Source: Ruminococcus sp. NK3A76
GTDB lineage: Bacteria > Bacillota > Clostridia > Oscillospirales > Ruminococcaceae
DNA length: 64,000 bases
Reading direction: 5' to 3'
Assembly (NCBI RefSeq): GCF_000686125.1
Contig: NZ_JMMA01000002.1
Location: 1,240,001-1,304,000 of the forward strand
Position 1 is the stretch's first letter. Each line of letters begins with the position of its first letter. A program made the translations under genes and the position numbers. The notes below the pieces were generated by a model. That model was not told the origin of the DNA, did not search any database, and saw only the letters and a program-made list of their open reading frames with translations. Of the stretch, positions 1 to 6,762 are shown in pieces.

Positions 1-1
1 T

Positions 2-1018
2 AATGGTAAGAAAACCAAGAAGATACGCGGAAGCTTCGGAGAAACTGAAATTGAAGTGCCGCAGGATCGCGACGGCAGTTTTGAGCCAAAGGTCGTAAAG
101 AAGCGTCAGAAGGACATCTCAGGCATTGAGCAGAAGATAATTGCTCTGTATGCCAAAGGAATGACCACACGCCAGATAAGCGAAACTATCGAAGATATCT
201 ACGGATTTGAAGTCAGCGACGGTATGGTATCAGATATCACAGACCGCCTTCTACCGCAGATAGAGGACTGGCAGAAACGTCCATTGGACGAAGTATATCC
301 GATAGTATTCATCGATGCAGTACACTTCTCAGTGCGTGATAACGGACAGATCAGGAAGCTTGCCGCGTATGTGATCCTAGCTGTCAGCATGACAGGTCAC
401 AAGGAAGTTCTTTCAATACATATCGGCGAAAACGAGAGCGCCAAGTACTGGCTCGGCGTTCTGAACGAGTTGAAAAATCGCGGAGTTAAGGATATTCTCG
501 TCATCTGCGCAGACGGACTTACAGGCATGAAAGAAGCTGTATCAGCAGCTTTTCCGCAAACTGAGCTTCAGCGCTGCATAGTTCATCAGGTAAGAAATAC
601 GTTGAAATATGTCGGAGAGAAGAACAAAAAAGAGTTCGCAAACGACCTGAAAACGATCTATCATGCACCTTCCGAGGATGCTGCTCTTGAAGCTCTCGAT
701 CGTGTTACTGAAAAATGGGAGGACGATTATCCTAACGCTATGAAGAGCTGGTACAAGAACTGGGACGTAATATCGCCGATTTTTAAGTTCTCCTCCGACG
801 TCAGGAAGGTCATTTACACCACAAATGCCATCGAGAGCCTGAACAGCGGCTATCGCCGTCTGAACAAGCAGAGAAGTGTATTTCCGAGCGATACAGCGCT
901 CCTGAAGGCTCTGTATCTGGCGACGCATGAGATAGCTAAGAAATGGACCATGCCGCTGCGAAACTGGGGCAAAGTCCTGGGCGAGCTTGAGATCATGTAC
1001 CCCGACAGGATCGGCTGA
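2..1018 (+). CDS. IS256-family transposase, N-terminus cut by window edge
   Basis: DDE-type transposase of the IS256/mutator family, which moves its element by cut-and-paste or copy-out. The reading frame is open to the left edge of the window, so the true start lies outside; a GTG at 56 is only internal. Counting from that GTG, the catalytic Asp sits in FIDAVHF (D87), the second Asp in CADGLTG (D153) and the Glu in TTNAIESLN (E260), so the catalytic core is complete. The C-terminus is of normal family length and ends at TGA 1016-1018. I could not fix the right terminal inverted repeat of the element in the following 100 bases. The gene looks intact as far as it is visible. Confidence 0.93.
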   Translation, partial: NGKKTKKIRGSFGETEIEVPQDRDGSFEPKVVKKRQKDISGIEQKIIALYAKGMTTRQISETIEDIYGFEVSDGMVSDITDRLLPQIEDWQKRPLDEVYPIVFIDAVHFSVRDNGQIRKLAAYVILAVSMTGHKEVLSIHIGENESAKYWLGVLNELKNRGVKDILVICADGLTGMKEAVSAAFPQTELQRCIVHQVRNTLKYVGEKNKKEFANDLKTIYHAPSEDAALEALDRVTEKWEDDYPNAMKSWYKNWDVISPIFKFSSDVRKVIYTTNAIESLNSGYRRLNKQRSVFPSDTALLKALYLATHEIAKKWTMPLRNWGKVLGELEIMYPDRIG

Positions 1019-1031
1019 TATCCAAAGAACC

Positions 1032-1060
1032 TTGACAAATTACAGTATCTATTGTATACT
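1032..1060 (+). promoter_or_regulatory. Sigma-A promoter with overlapping palindrome, no gene downstream
   Basis: TTGACA (1032-1037) and TATACT (1055-1060) are separated by exactly 17 bases. A perfect 9-bp inverted repeat (arms 1040-1048 and 1056-1064, 7-base loop) lies across the spacer and -10 box, as expected of a repressor operator. It points right, straight into a hairpin and the convergent XRE gene, so it has no gene of its own. It may be a promoter orphaned by the IS256 insertion, or chance. Confidence 0.5.
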
Positions 1061-1061
1061 G

Positions 1062-1095
1062 TAAAAAAATTGGAGCGGCTATTTTCAAGCCGCTC
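1062..1095 (-). terminator. Rho-independent terminator of the XRE regulator
   Basis: On the minus strand an 8-bp perfect stem (1095-1088 with 1080-1073, 7-base loop) is followed by a run of T (complement of the A run at 1063-1069). It lies about 30 bases after the XRE stop codon. Confidence 0.8.
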
Positions 1096-1127
1096 ACAAC
1101 TTAACGTTTTTATCACAGTTTTTGAAT

Positions 1128-1724
1128 TTACAGAGTTTTTTTCGCAGAGCCGAATATCTTAAACTTTATCTCGCCGACAGAGAACTTTTTGCCCTCGATC
1201 TTTTCGGAAAGCTCTCTGCTCTCTAAAAACTCACTTGTAACAAGCACAAGGATCTGCTTGTCTGCGTCTTTCACAAGGAAATACTGGTTGTCAATATCAT
1301 CAAGCTGCTTTATCAGCTTCGGCAGCCCAAAGGACGCACCTGTTCCAAAGCCTATGATATTGTCTATAATGTGGTCTTTTTTGGTCTGCTTGTCGGCGAG
1401 CAGGCTGAATATTTCTGCCTGTGGGTATTTATCCTTTATCAGCCGCTCCCTGCGAGTATCATTCAGCTTCTTTTCACCGTAGATGCTCAGGTCTATCTTT
1501 TCACGCAGCACTGTCTTGACTGCTGACTGCCCGTCATCGAGCAGATAATCGACAGACACATTCAAAAGCTCCGACAGTGCTTTGAGGTTTTGTATATCCG
1601 GCAGCCCCTTGTCTGACTCCCATTTTGTGACAGCCTGCCTTGATATGACCAGCTTATTTGCGAGCTGTTCCTGGGTCAGCCCTGCATTTTTTCTTGCGTC
1701 CTTGATCTTTTCTCCGAGTGTCAT
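1128..1724 (-). CDS. XRE-family transcriptional regulator
   Basis: A 198-residue DNA-binding regulator. Residues 1-62 form a typical Cro/C1 helix-turn-helix (LTQEQLANKL then ISRQAVTKWES), as found in many Firmicute single-copy regulators. The remaining 135 residues contain a predicted alpha/beta region (residues about 85-195) with no signature I recognise; it might sense a ligand. The start is supported by AAAGGAGGA eight bases upstream of ATG. It has its own promoter and terminator, so it is a single-gene unit between the IS256 copy and a MITE. Its target is unknown; the palindromic promoter at 1032-1064 just beyond its terminator is one possible site, but that is inference. Confidence 0.88.
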   Translation of the reverse strand: MTLGEKIKDARKNAGLTQEQLANKLVISRQAVTKWESDKGLPDIQNLKALSELLNVSVDYLLDDGQSAVKTVLREKIDLSIYGEKKLNDTRRERLIKDKYPQAEIFSLLADKQTKKDHIIDNIIGFGTGASFGLPKLIKQLDDIDNQYFLVKDADKQILVLVTSEFLESRELSEKIEGKKFSVGEIKFKIFGSAKKTL

Positions 1725-1770
1725 AATGATTCCTCCTTTTATTCCGGGGTGTTCCCCTTGCTATGTCTTC

Positions 1771-1799
1771 ATCATAGCACACCCTGACCGATAACGCAA
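1771..1799 (-). promoter_or_regulatory. Promoter of the XRE regulator
   Basis: Minus strand TTGCGT (1799-1794), 17-base spacer, TATGAT (1776-1771), about 47 bases before the XRE start. Confidence 0.65.
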
Positions 1800-1875
1800 G
1801 AATTTATCCGTATCATTCATGCAACGCTTTGTAGCATCGCCGCAAATGGCGCAGAATAGGGGAGTTGTGGGTTTA

Positions 1876-2037
1876 AGGCAACACCGCACAAAGACCGCCT
1901 GAGAGCTTTGCGGCACATCTACTTGCAGATTTTCCGTCATATCACCCAAATTCACCTTGAAATACGTTAGTATTCCTGCGGTAAATTTGGGAAATCTGAC
2001 TGCGTATCTGTACCACAATCTTTGTGCGGTGTTGCCT
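1876..2037. mobile_element. MITE-like fold-back element, copy 1
   Basis: A 162-bp non-coding element with perfect 18-bp terminal inverted repeats (AGGCAACACCGCACAAAG and its complement) and further internal inverted repeats, so that most of its length can fold into one long hairpin. A second copy lies in opposite orientation at 14777-14950 and is almost identical apart from a 12-bp loss here, between two AATCTGAC repeats. Flanking TA on both sides is compatible with a 2-bp target duplication of Tc1/mariner or IS630 type. No protein is encoded; open frames across it are artefacts of the repeat. Confidence 0.85.
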
Positions 2038-2103
2038 TAATAAAAAAAGCAGGCTCCTGACGTATCACATCAAGAGCAATAAAAGAAAGCAATAAAAGAA
2101 TGA

Positions 2104-2127
2104 ACCCCATAGCATAAGCTACGGGGT
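2104..2127 (-). terminator. Terminator of the tRNA-Gln operon
   Basis: A 10-bp stem with one G-T pair (2127-2118 with 2113-2104) and a 4-base loop, just after tRNA-Gln(CTG) on the minus strand, followed by a T-rich tract. Confidence 0.75.
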
Positions 2128-2132
2128 GTTTC

Positions 2133-2208
2133 TGGCTGGGGTGGAAGGATTCGAACCTTCGGAATGACGGAGTCAGAGTCCGTTGCCTTACCACTTGGCG
2201 ACACCCCA
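2133..2208 (-). tRNA. tRNA-Gln (anticodon CTG)
   Basis: Full cloverleaf on the minus strand: acceptor TGGGGTG pairs with CACCCCA, anticodon stem ACGGA/TCCGT holds the loop CTCTGAC (anticodon CTG, reads CAG), and the T arm contains GGTTCGAATCC. The CCA end is encoded. It is the second of two tRNA-Gln genes in tandem. Confidence 0.95.
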
Positions 2209-2220
2209 ATAAAGATGTTA

Positions 2221-2296
2221 TGGTTGGGATAGATGGATTCGAACCATCGAAATGACGGAGTCAAAGTCCGTTGCCTTACCGCTTGGCTATACCCCA
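2221..2296 (-). tRNA. tRNA-Gln (anticodon TTG)
   Basis: Cloverleaf on the minus strand with anticodon loop CTTTGAC (anticodon TTG, reads CAA), T arm GGTTCGAATCC and encoded CCA. The sequence is very like the neighbouring tRNA-Gln(CTG), which suggests tandem duplication followed by an anticodon change. Confidence 0.95.
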
Positions 2297-2347
2297 GAGT
2301 AATGGCATCGCCCATCCATTTTTATTCGCTGTCCTCACAGCTATTAT

Positions 2348-2376
2348 ATTATAGCAAATTTCAATGGAAATGTCAA
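2348..2376 (-). promoter_or_regulatory. Promoter of the tRNA-Gln pair
   Basis: Consensus on the minus strand: TTGACA (2376-2371), 17 bases, TATAAT (2353-2348), about 50 bases before the first tRNA. Confidence 0.85.
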
Positions 2377-2474
2377 TACATATTTCTGAGAGTTTACAAT
2401 TTATTAATATAAATCGTTTCAAATAATATGACCTTGTATTTCCGGGCGCAATATGATATATTTACGCATTAACG

Positions 2475-2506
2475 AAAAAGAATCGGCCGGGACTTAGCCC
2501 AGCCGA
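2475..2506 (-). terminator. Terminator of purA
   Basis: GC-rich 9-bp stem (2506-2498 with 2491-2483, one G-T pair) followed on the minus strand by TTCTTTTT, ten bases after the purA stop. Confidence 0.85.
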
Positions 2507-2515
2507 TATGTTATA

Positions 2516-3808
2516 TTACTTGGAAAGTGTGCTCTTTCTGTAGATGATATCCTCTCTCTTAGGGCCGTTGGATACCATAGTGATCGGGAAGCCTATCTGC
2601 TTTTCAACGAACTCTATGTACTTCTTGCAGTTCTCGGGGAGGTCTTCGTAGTTCTTGATGCCTCTGATGTCGCTGTTCCAGCCGTCAAGCACTTCAAGAA
2701 CAGGCTTAGCCTTTTCAAGTCTTGTAGTTGTGGGGAAGTCAGTTGTTACTTCGCCGTCTATCTCATAGCCTACGCAAACGGGGATCTTGTCAAGATAACC
2801 GAGAACGTCTAAAACTGTGAATGCTACATCAGTTGTGCCCTGGAGTCTGCATCCGTACTTTGAAGCTACGCAGTCAAACCAGCCCATTCTTCTCGGTCTG
2901 CCTGTTGTAGCACCGTACTCGCCGCCGTCACCGCCACGTCTTCTGAGCTCGTCTGCTTCTTCGCCGAATATTTCGGAAACAAATGCGCCTGCGCCGACTG
3001 CTGATGAATAAGCCTTGACAACAGTAACTATCTGCTTGATCTCATAAGGCGGAATACCTGCACCTATTGCACCGTATGCAGCAAGTGTGGAAGAAGAAGT
3101 TACCATAGGATAGATGCCGTGGTCAGGATCCTTAAGTGTGCCGAGCTGACCTTCAAGAAGGATAGTCTTGCCTTCCTTTATAGCATCTGCAAGATAAGCG
3201 GAAACGTCGCAAACATAAGGCTCGATCATTTCCTTGTACTGCATAAGGGTATCAAAGATCTCCTGCTCATCGAGCTTTGGCTTGTGGTAGAGGTGCTCTA
3301 AAAGAACGTTCTTCTGAACGACCACTCTTGCGATGTGAGCCTTAAGTGCTTCTTCATCAAAGAGCTCCTGCACCTGGAAGCCTATCTTTGCATATTTATC
3401 GGAATAGAAAGGAGCTATACCCGACTTTGTTGAACCGAAGCTCGCTTTGCCGAGTCTTTCCTCCTCATACTGGTCAAAAAGAATGTGGTAGGGCATAACC
3501 ATCTGAGCCCTGTCAGATATAAGTATCTTAGGCATCGGAACACCCTTTGATGTTATATCATTTATCTCACCGAAAAGAACAGGAACATTAAGTGCAACGC
3601 CGTTGCCTATAATGCTTGTGGTATGGTCATAGAAAACACCGGAAGGAAGTGTGTGAAGTGCAAATTTACCATAGTTGTTGACAATTGTGTGTCCTGCATT
3701 TGCACCTCCCTGGAATCTGATGATGATATCCGACTCCTGTGCCATCATATCGGTGATCTTACCTTTGCCCTCGTCGCCCCAGTTGGCGCCTACGATCGCT
3801 CTTACCAT
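2516..3808 (-). CDS. purA: Adenylosuccinate synthetase
   Basis: Catalyses GTP-dependent joining of IMP and aspartate to adenylosuccinate, the first step from IMP to AMP, in the cytoplasm. The N-terminus carries the P-loop-like GDEGKGK (residues 11-17) with catalytic D12, and catalytic H40 in NAGH. At 430 residues it has the full family length. GGAGG lies seven bases before the ATG. It is transcribed alone from its own promoter and closed by a terminator, with a leader of about 60 bases containing a small hairpin (GTGATAT/ATATCAC) that might affect expression. No unusual residues were noticed. Confidence 0.98.
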   Translation of the reverse strand: MVRAIVGANWGDEGKGKITDMMAQESDIIIRFQGGANAGHTIVNNYGKFALHTLPSGVFYDHTTSIIGNGVALNVPVLFGEINDITSKGVPMPKILISDRAQMVMPYHILFDQYEEERLGKASFGSTKSGIAPFYSDKYAKIGFQVQELFDEEALKAHIARVVVQKNVLLEHLYHKPKLDEQEIFDTLMQYKEMIEPYVCDVSAYLADAIKEGKTILLEGQLGTLKDPDHGIYPMVTSSSTLAAYGAIGAGIPPYEIKQIVTVVKAYSSAVGAGAFVSEIFGEEADELRRRGGDGGEYGATTGRPRRMGWFDCVASKYGCRLQGTTDVAFTVLDVLGYLDKIPVCVGYEIDGEVTTDFPTTTRLEKAKPVLEVLDGWNSDIRGIKNYEDLPENCKKYIEFVEKQIGFPITMVSNGPKREDIIYRKSTLSK

Positions 3809-3873
3809 TTTTATCCTCCGTTCAAATTATCAAAAAAGTCTATTGGTGATATTTTCAGGCATATCACTTATAT

Positions 3874-3902
3874 ATTATATCACAGATGTAGGTCAAGCAC
3901 AA
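3874..3902 (-). promoter_or_regulatory. Promoter of purA
   Basis: Minus strand TTGTGC (3902-3897), 17-base spacer, TATAAT (3879-3874). A TTGACC within the spacer region is an alternative -35 for a downstream -10. Confidence 0.65.
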
Positions 3903-3976
3903 TAGTTTTTTGAAATTTTACATTTTGTATATAATTACCTAAATTCTCGTTTATCTGAAAAAATTCAAATAAACTC

Positions 3977-4005
3977 TTGACATTGGTGAAAAAAAGAGGT
4001 ATAAT
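3977..4005 (+). promoter_or_regulatory. Promoter of tRNA-Leu
   Basis: TTGACA (3977-3982), 17 bases, TATAAT (4000-4005); consensus, 16 bases before the tRNA. Confidence 0.88.
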
Positions 4006-4021
4006 ATATATACTGATTTTT

Positions 4022-4108
4022 GCCGCTGTGGCGAAATTGGCAGACGCAAGGGACTTAAAATCCCTCGGTAGAAATACCGTACCGGTTCAAGTCCGGTCAG
4101 CGGCACCA
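4022..4108 (+). tRNA. tRNA-Leu (anticodon TAA)
   Basis: Class II tRNA of 87 bases with a variable arm. Acceptor GCCGCTG pairs with CAGCGGC, the anticodon stem AGGGA/TCCCT holds the loop CTTAAAA (anticodon TAA, reads TTA), the T arm is GGTTCAAGTCC, and CCA is encoded. Confidence 0.96.
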
Positions 4109-4112
4109 CATC

Positions 4113-4141
4113 AAAGCACGCAGTTTAGCGTGCTTTTTTTA
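4113..4141 (+). terminator. Terminator of tRNA-Leu
   Basis: 9-bp perfect stem AAAGCACGC/GCGTGCTTT with a 6-base loop and a run of T. Confidence 0.9.
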
Positions 4142-4164
4142 TTACACGTTGTGAGGTGAATCCA

Positions 4165-4623
4165 TTGAGATCATCCTTTGAGGAGGAGCTTTTAAAAAAC
4201 GGCAGGCTTATCTATACCAACAAGGGCGACAGTATGTTTCCATTAATTCTTGAAAACAAAACGCTTCTTATTATAGAAAAAAAGCCGGAGGGCAGGCTTA
4301 AGAAGTATGATGTCCCGCTTTATAAAAGAGACAGCGGCCAGTATGTTCTTCACCGTATCCTTGAAGTCAGAAAGAATGACTATGTTATCTGCGGTGACAA
4401 CCGCTGGGGCAGGGAATACGGCATTACCGACAGGCATATCATAGGCGTGCTTACAGGCGTTGTCAGAAAAGGCAAAAAGATCTCAGTTGATGATCCTATG
4501 TACAAGCTGTATGTTCATATATGGTGTGATGCATTCCCGGTCAGGGCATTTATTATCCGTGGCTGGCAGTTTGTTAAGAAGCGTTACAGACGAATAATTA
4601 AAAGAATCAAAGGGCAGTCATAG
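4165..4623 (+). CDS. Signal peptidase-like S24/S26 family protein
   Basis: Small serine peptidase-fold protein (152 residues). The N-terminal GDSMFP (Ser23) matches the nucleophile box of the S24/S26 clan, and VLHRI (His63) matches the position where archaeal/SipW-type signal peptidases carry His instead of Lys. GDNRW further on matches the conserved GDN motif. There is no clear N-terminal membrane anchor; the C-terminus is aromatic and strongly basic, so it may bind membranes peripherally. I chose TTG at 4165 because GAGGTG sits six bases upstream; an in-frame GTG at 4156 has no spaced ribosome site. In related Firmicutes such proteins occur near HprK-like and PqqD genes; here the HprK-like gene is 28 kb away. 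Substrate unknown. Confidence 0.75.
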   Translation: MRSSFEEELLKNGRLIYTNKGDSMFPLILENKTLLIIEKKPEGRLKKYDVPLYKRDSGQYVLHRILEVRKNDYVICGDNRWGREYGITDRHIIGVLTGVVRKGKKISVDDPMYKLYVHIWCDAFPVRAFIIRGWQFVKKRYRRIIKRIKGQS

Positions 4624-4635
4624 GGCTGCCCTTTG
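4608..4635. terminator. Terminator shared by convergent genes
   Basis: 10-bp perfect stem CAAAGGGCAG/CTGCCCTTTG with an 8-base loop. The stop codon of the S26-like gene lies in the loop, and the htrA gene arrives from the other side. Confidence 0.75.
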
Positions 4636-4655
4636 TTTATGCTTATATTCTTTTA

Positions 4656-6029
4656 TCAATATCCGAAGAAATCACTCGGGATATCAAATTCCTCGAAGCC
4701 ACCGTACTGGTCGCTGCCGCTGCTTCTTCTCTGACGGCCTTCTGACTGATAATTGTTGCTGCTTTCTGTGTCAGCCTTATCAGAGCTGTCCTGCTTTGTC
4801 TCGTCAACTATTACGGATATTTCTGTGTATGCGCCGTTTCTGTATACCTTGCACACAAGCTCATCGCCCTTGCTTGATGCCTTGACAAGGCTTATAAGCT
4901 CGCTGCTTGACTTTATCTCCTTGCCGTTTACTTCAGTTATGATATCATTTACCTCAAGGCCGGCCTTCTCAGCAGGTGAGTCGTCGTTTACCTTCTTTAT
5001 TGCAACACCCTCAGGAACGCCGTAATCCTTGACTTCGCTGCTTATCTCTGAAACTGATACACCGATGTATGACTTAACAACATAGCCGTTCTTGATTATG
5101 CTTTCGATAAGAGACTTTACATTGTCTATCGGTATAGCAAAGCCTATATTGTCGATAGATGCCTGAGTTGATAAGCCTGAGCTTGAATACTTGGCGTTGG
5201 TTATGCCTACGACTTCACCGTACATATTGAAAAGCGCACCGCCGGAGTTGCCGGAGTTTATAGCTGTGTCTGTCTGGATAAGCTGCATGGTGTTGTTCTC
5301 GGTTGTGACTGTCCTGTCAAGCGCACTTACAACACCTGCTGTGAGCGAGAATGTGAGCTCGCCTAATGGGTTGCCTATAGCAGCAACATCGTCACCTACG
5401 CTGAGGTCAGATGATGAGCCGAGAACAACAGGTGTCAGCCCGTCAGCATCTATCTTTAGTACTGCTATATCATTGCTCTCATCGCTGCCGATGAACTTGG
5501 CTTCATAAGATTTGCCGTTGTAAAGTGTTACGGTTATCTTGTTTGCGTCTTCAATTACATGGTGGTTGGTAACGATGTAGCCGTCAGCCGAGATTATAAA
5601 TCCAGAACCAGAAGCTGCAGCTGTTGTCTCATAACCGAAATAGTTAGTGGTAATAGAAGTATTGATACCTACTGTGGAGTTCACATTTGCCTTGTAGACT
5701 TCCGATGCAGTCATAAGGCTGCCTGTGCTTACAGCAGTTTCTGTGATGCCGCTGGCTTTTCTGTTTGATGTTAAAAGAACAGTGTCGTTGTCGCTCTTTG
5801 TATCTTCATCATCAGCAGCTGCTGCTGATGATGTATTGTCATTTAAGTATCTCATGCCGGCATATGTGCCGCCTGTGCCTAATGCTCCGCCTAAAAGTGA
5901 GAAGCAAAGTGCCATTGCGACCACCTTGCCGCTGCCGCCCTTTTTCTTTGTCTTGGCTGCCGCTGACGGCTGATAGTAAGTATTTATCGGCTCCTGTGTG
6001 AGATCCTGTCTGTTATAGTATTCATTCAT
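4656..6029 (-). CDS. HtrA/DegP-type serine protease with PDZ domain
   Basis: Membrane-anchored quality-control protease of the trypsin-like S1C family that degrades misfolded exported proteins. Residues 1-33 are cytoplasmic and end in KTKKK, a transmembrane helix spans about 35-55, and an Asp/Ser-rich linker (65-115) leads to the protease domain. The catalytic triad is His157 (TNHHV), Asp187 (SNDIAV) and Ser262 (SGNSGG). A PDZ domain follows (about 330-420), then a Ser/Gln-rich tail. 457 residues is normal for Gram-positive HtrA. AAAGGAAG precedes the ATG. An inverted repeat at 6105-6136 upstream may be an operator. Single-gene unit. Confidence 0.95.
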   Translation of the reverse strand: MNEYYNRQDLTQEPINTYYQPSAAAKTKKKGGSGKVVAMALCFSLLGGALGTGGTYAGMRYLNDNTSSAAAADDEDTKSDNDTVLLTSNRKASGITETAVSTGSLMTASEVYKANVNSTVGINTSITTNYFGYETTAAASGSGFIISADGYIVTNHHVIEDANKITVTLYNGKSYEAKFIGSDESNDIAVLKIDADGLTPVVLGSSSDLSVGDDVAAIGNPLGELTFSLTAGVVSALDRTVTTENNTMQLIQTDTAINSGNSGGALFNMYGEVVGITNAKYSSSGLSTQASIDNIGFAIPIDNVKSLIESIIKNGYVVKSYIGVSVSEISSEVKDYGVPEGVAIKKVNDDSPAEKAGLEVNDIITEVNGKEIKSSSELISLVKASSKGDELVCKVYRNGAYTEISVIVDETKQDSSDKADTESSNNYQSEGRQRRSSGSDQYGGFEEFDIPSDFFGY

Positions 6030-6104
6030 AATGATTACTTCCTTTCTTTGTTTTGTTATATATATGATAACCCCTTTTCTTTAAGGTAAGTTTAAATGCA
6101 GATG

Positions 6105-6136
6105 AAAACTATGAGAAACGGTTTTCACATAGTTTT
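6105..6136. promoter_or_regulatory. Inverted repeat upstream of htrA
   Basis: AAAACTATG (6105-6113) and CATAGTTTT (6128-6136) are perfect 9-bp arms separated by 14 bases that contain a second, overlapping pairing (TGAAAAC/GTTTTCA). It lies between the divergent htrA and GNAT genes, about 75 bases before the htrA start. It may bind a regulator; no clear -35/-10 pair for htrA could be assigned. Confidence 0.4.
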
Positions 6137-6204
6137 AACAATGTGATAAATGCTTACACATTTTGACAAAACTTTTCACAAAAGCTCTGTATGCGATATT
6201 GCTA

Positions 6205-6233
6205 TTGAAAATCAAAGAATAATATGATATAAT
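6205..6233 (+). promoter_or_regulatory. Promoter of the GNAT gene
   Basis: TTGAAA (6205-6210), 17 bases, TATAAT (6228-6233), 24 bases before the start codon. Confidence 0.8.
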
Positions 6234-6257
6234 AATCCTTGTAGGGGGCGATGATAA

Positions 6258-6731
6258 ATGTTAGTAAGAAAGGCCGTCAGGGAAGATATCCCGGCTATAC
6301 TCAGGCTTTTGTCTCAGGTGCTTGAAGCCCATGCGGCGATAAGACCCGATCTTTTCGTCAGCGGTACTGTCAAGTATAATGCAGATGAGCTTGCAGTTAT
6401 AATAGATGATGAAAAAACGCCTGTGTTTGTGGCACAGGGCGATAACGGTGATATACTGGGTCATGCATTTGTTGTTATGAGTGTTAACACATCGCAGAAT
6501 ATGCCTATTGGCATGAAAAGTATGTATATCGACGATATATGCGTTGATGAAAATGCAAGAAGAATGAATGTCGGCACTGCTCTTTATCAGCACTGTATAG
6601 CTTATGCAAAGCAAGCAGGCTGTCACGATGTTTCTCTCAACGTCTGGGAGGGCAATGAAAGTGCTGATAAGTTCTACAGATCTATGGGGTTAAAACCCAG
6701 AAAGACTACTCTTGAATATATCCTTGACTAA
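6258..6731 (+). CDS. GNAT family N-acetyltransferase
   Basis: 157-residue acetyl-CoA-dependent acyltransferase. The N-terminus (VRKAVREDIPAILRLL) is the first strand and helix of the GNAT fold, IDDICVDENARRMNVGTAL carries the acetyl-CoA pyrophosphate loop, and NVWEGNESADKFYRSMGL is the conserved C-terminal strand and helix. The substrate cannot be told from sequence. AGGGGG lies ten bases upstream of the ATG. It is followed within 31 bases by the PLD lipoprotein gene in the same direction, so they may share the promoter at 6205. Confidence 0.9.
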   Translation: MLVRKAVREDIPAILRLLSQVLEAHAAIRPDLFVSGTVKYNADELAVIIDDEKTPVFVAQGDNGDILGHAFVVMSVNTSQNMPIGMKSMYIDDICVDENARRMNVGTALYQHCIAYAKQAGCHDVSLNVWEGNESADKFYRSMGLKPRKTTLEYILD

Positions 6732-6762
6732 AACACATAGTCTATAATGAGGAGGTGTGCTT

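Noticed and set aside
1800-2060. Minus-strand frames of 80-85 codons over the MITE
   Set aside because: They lie across inverted repeats and tRNA genes and have no ribosome sites.
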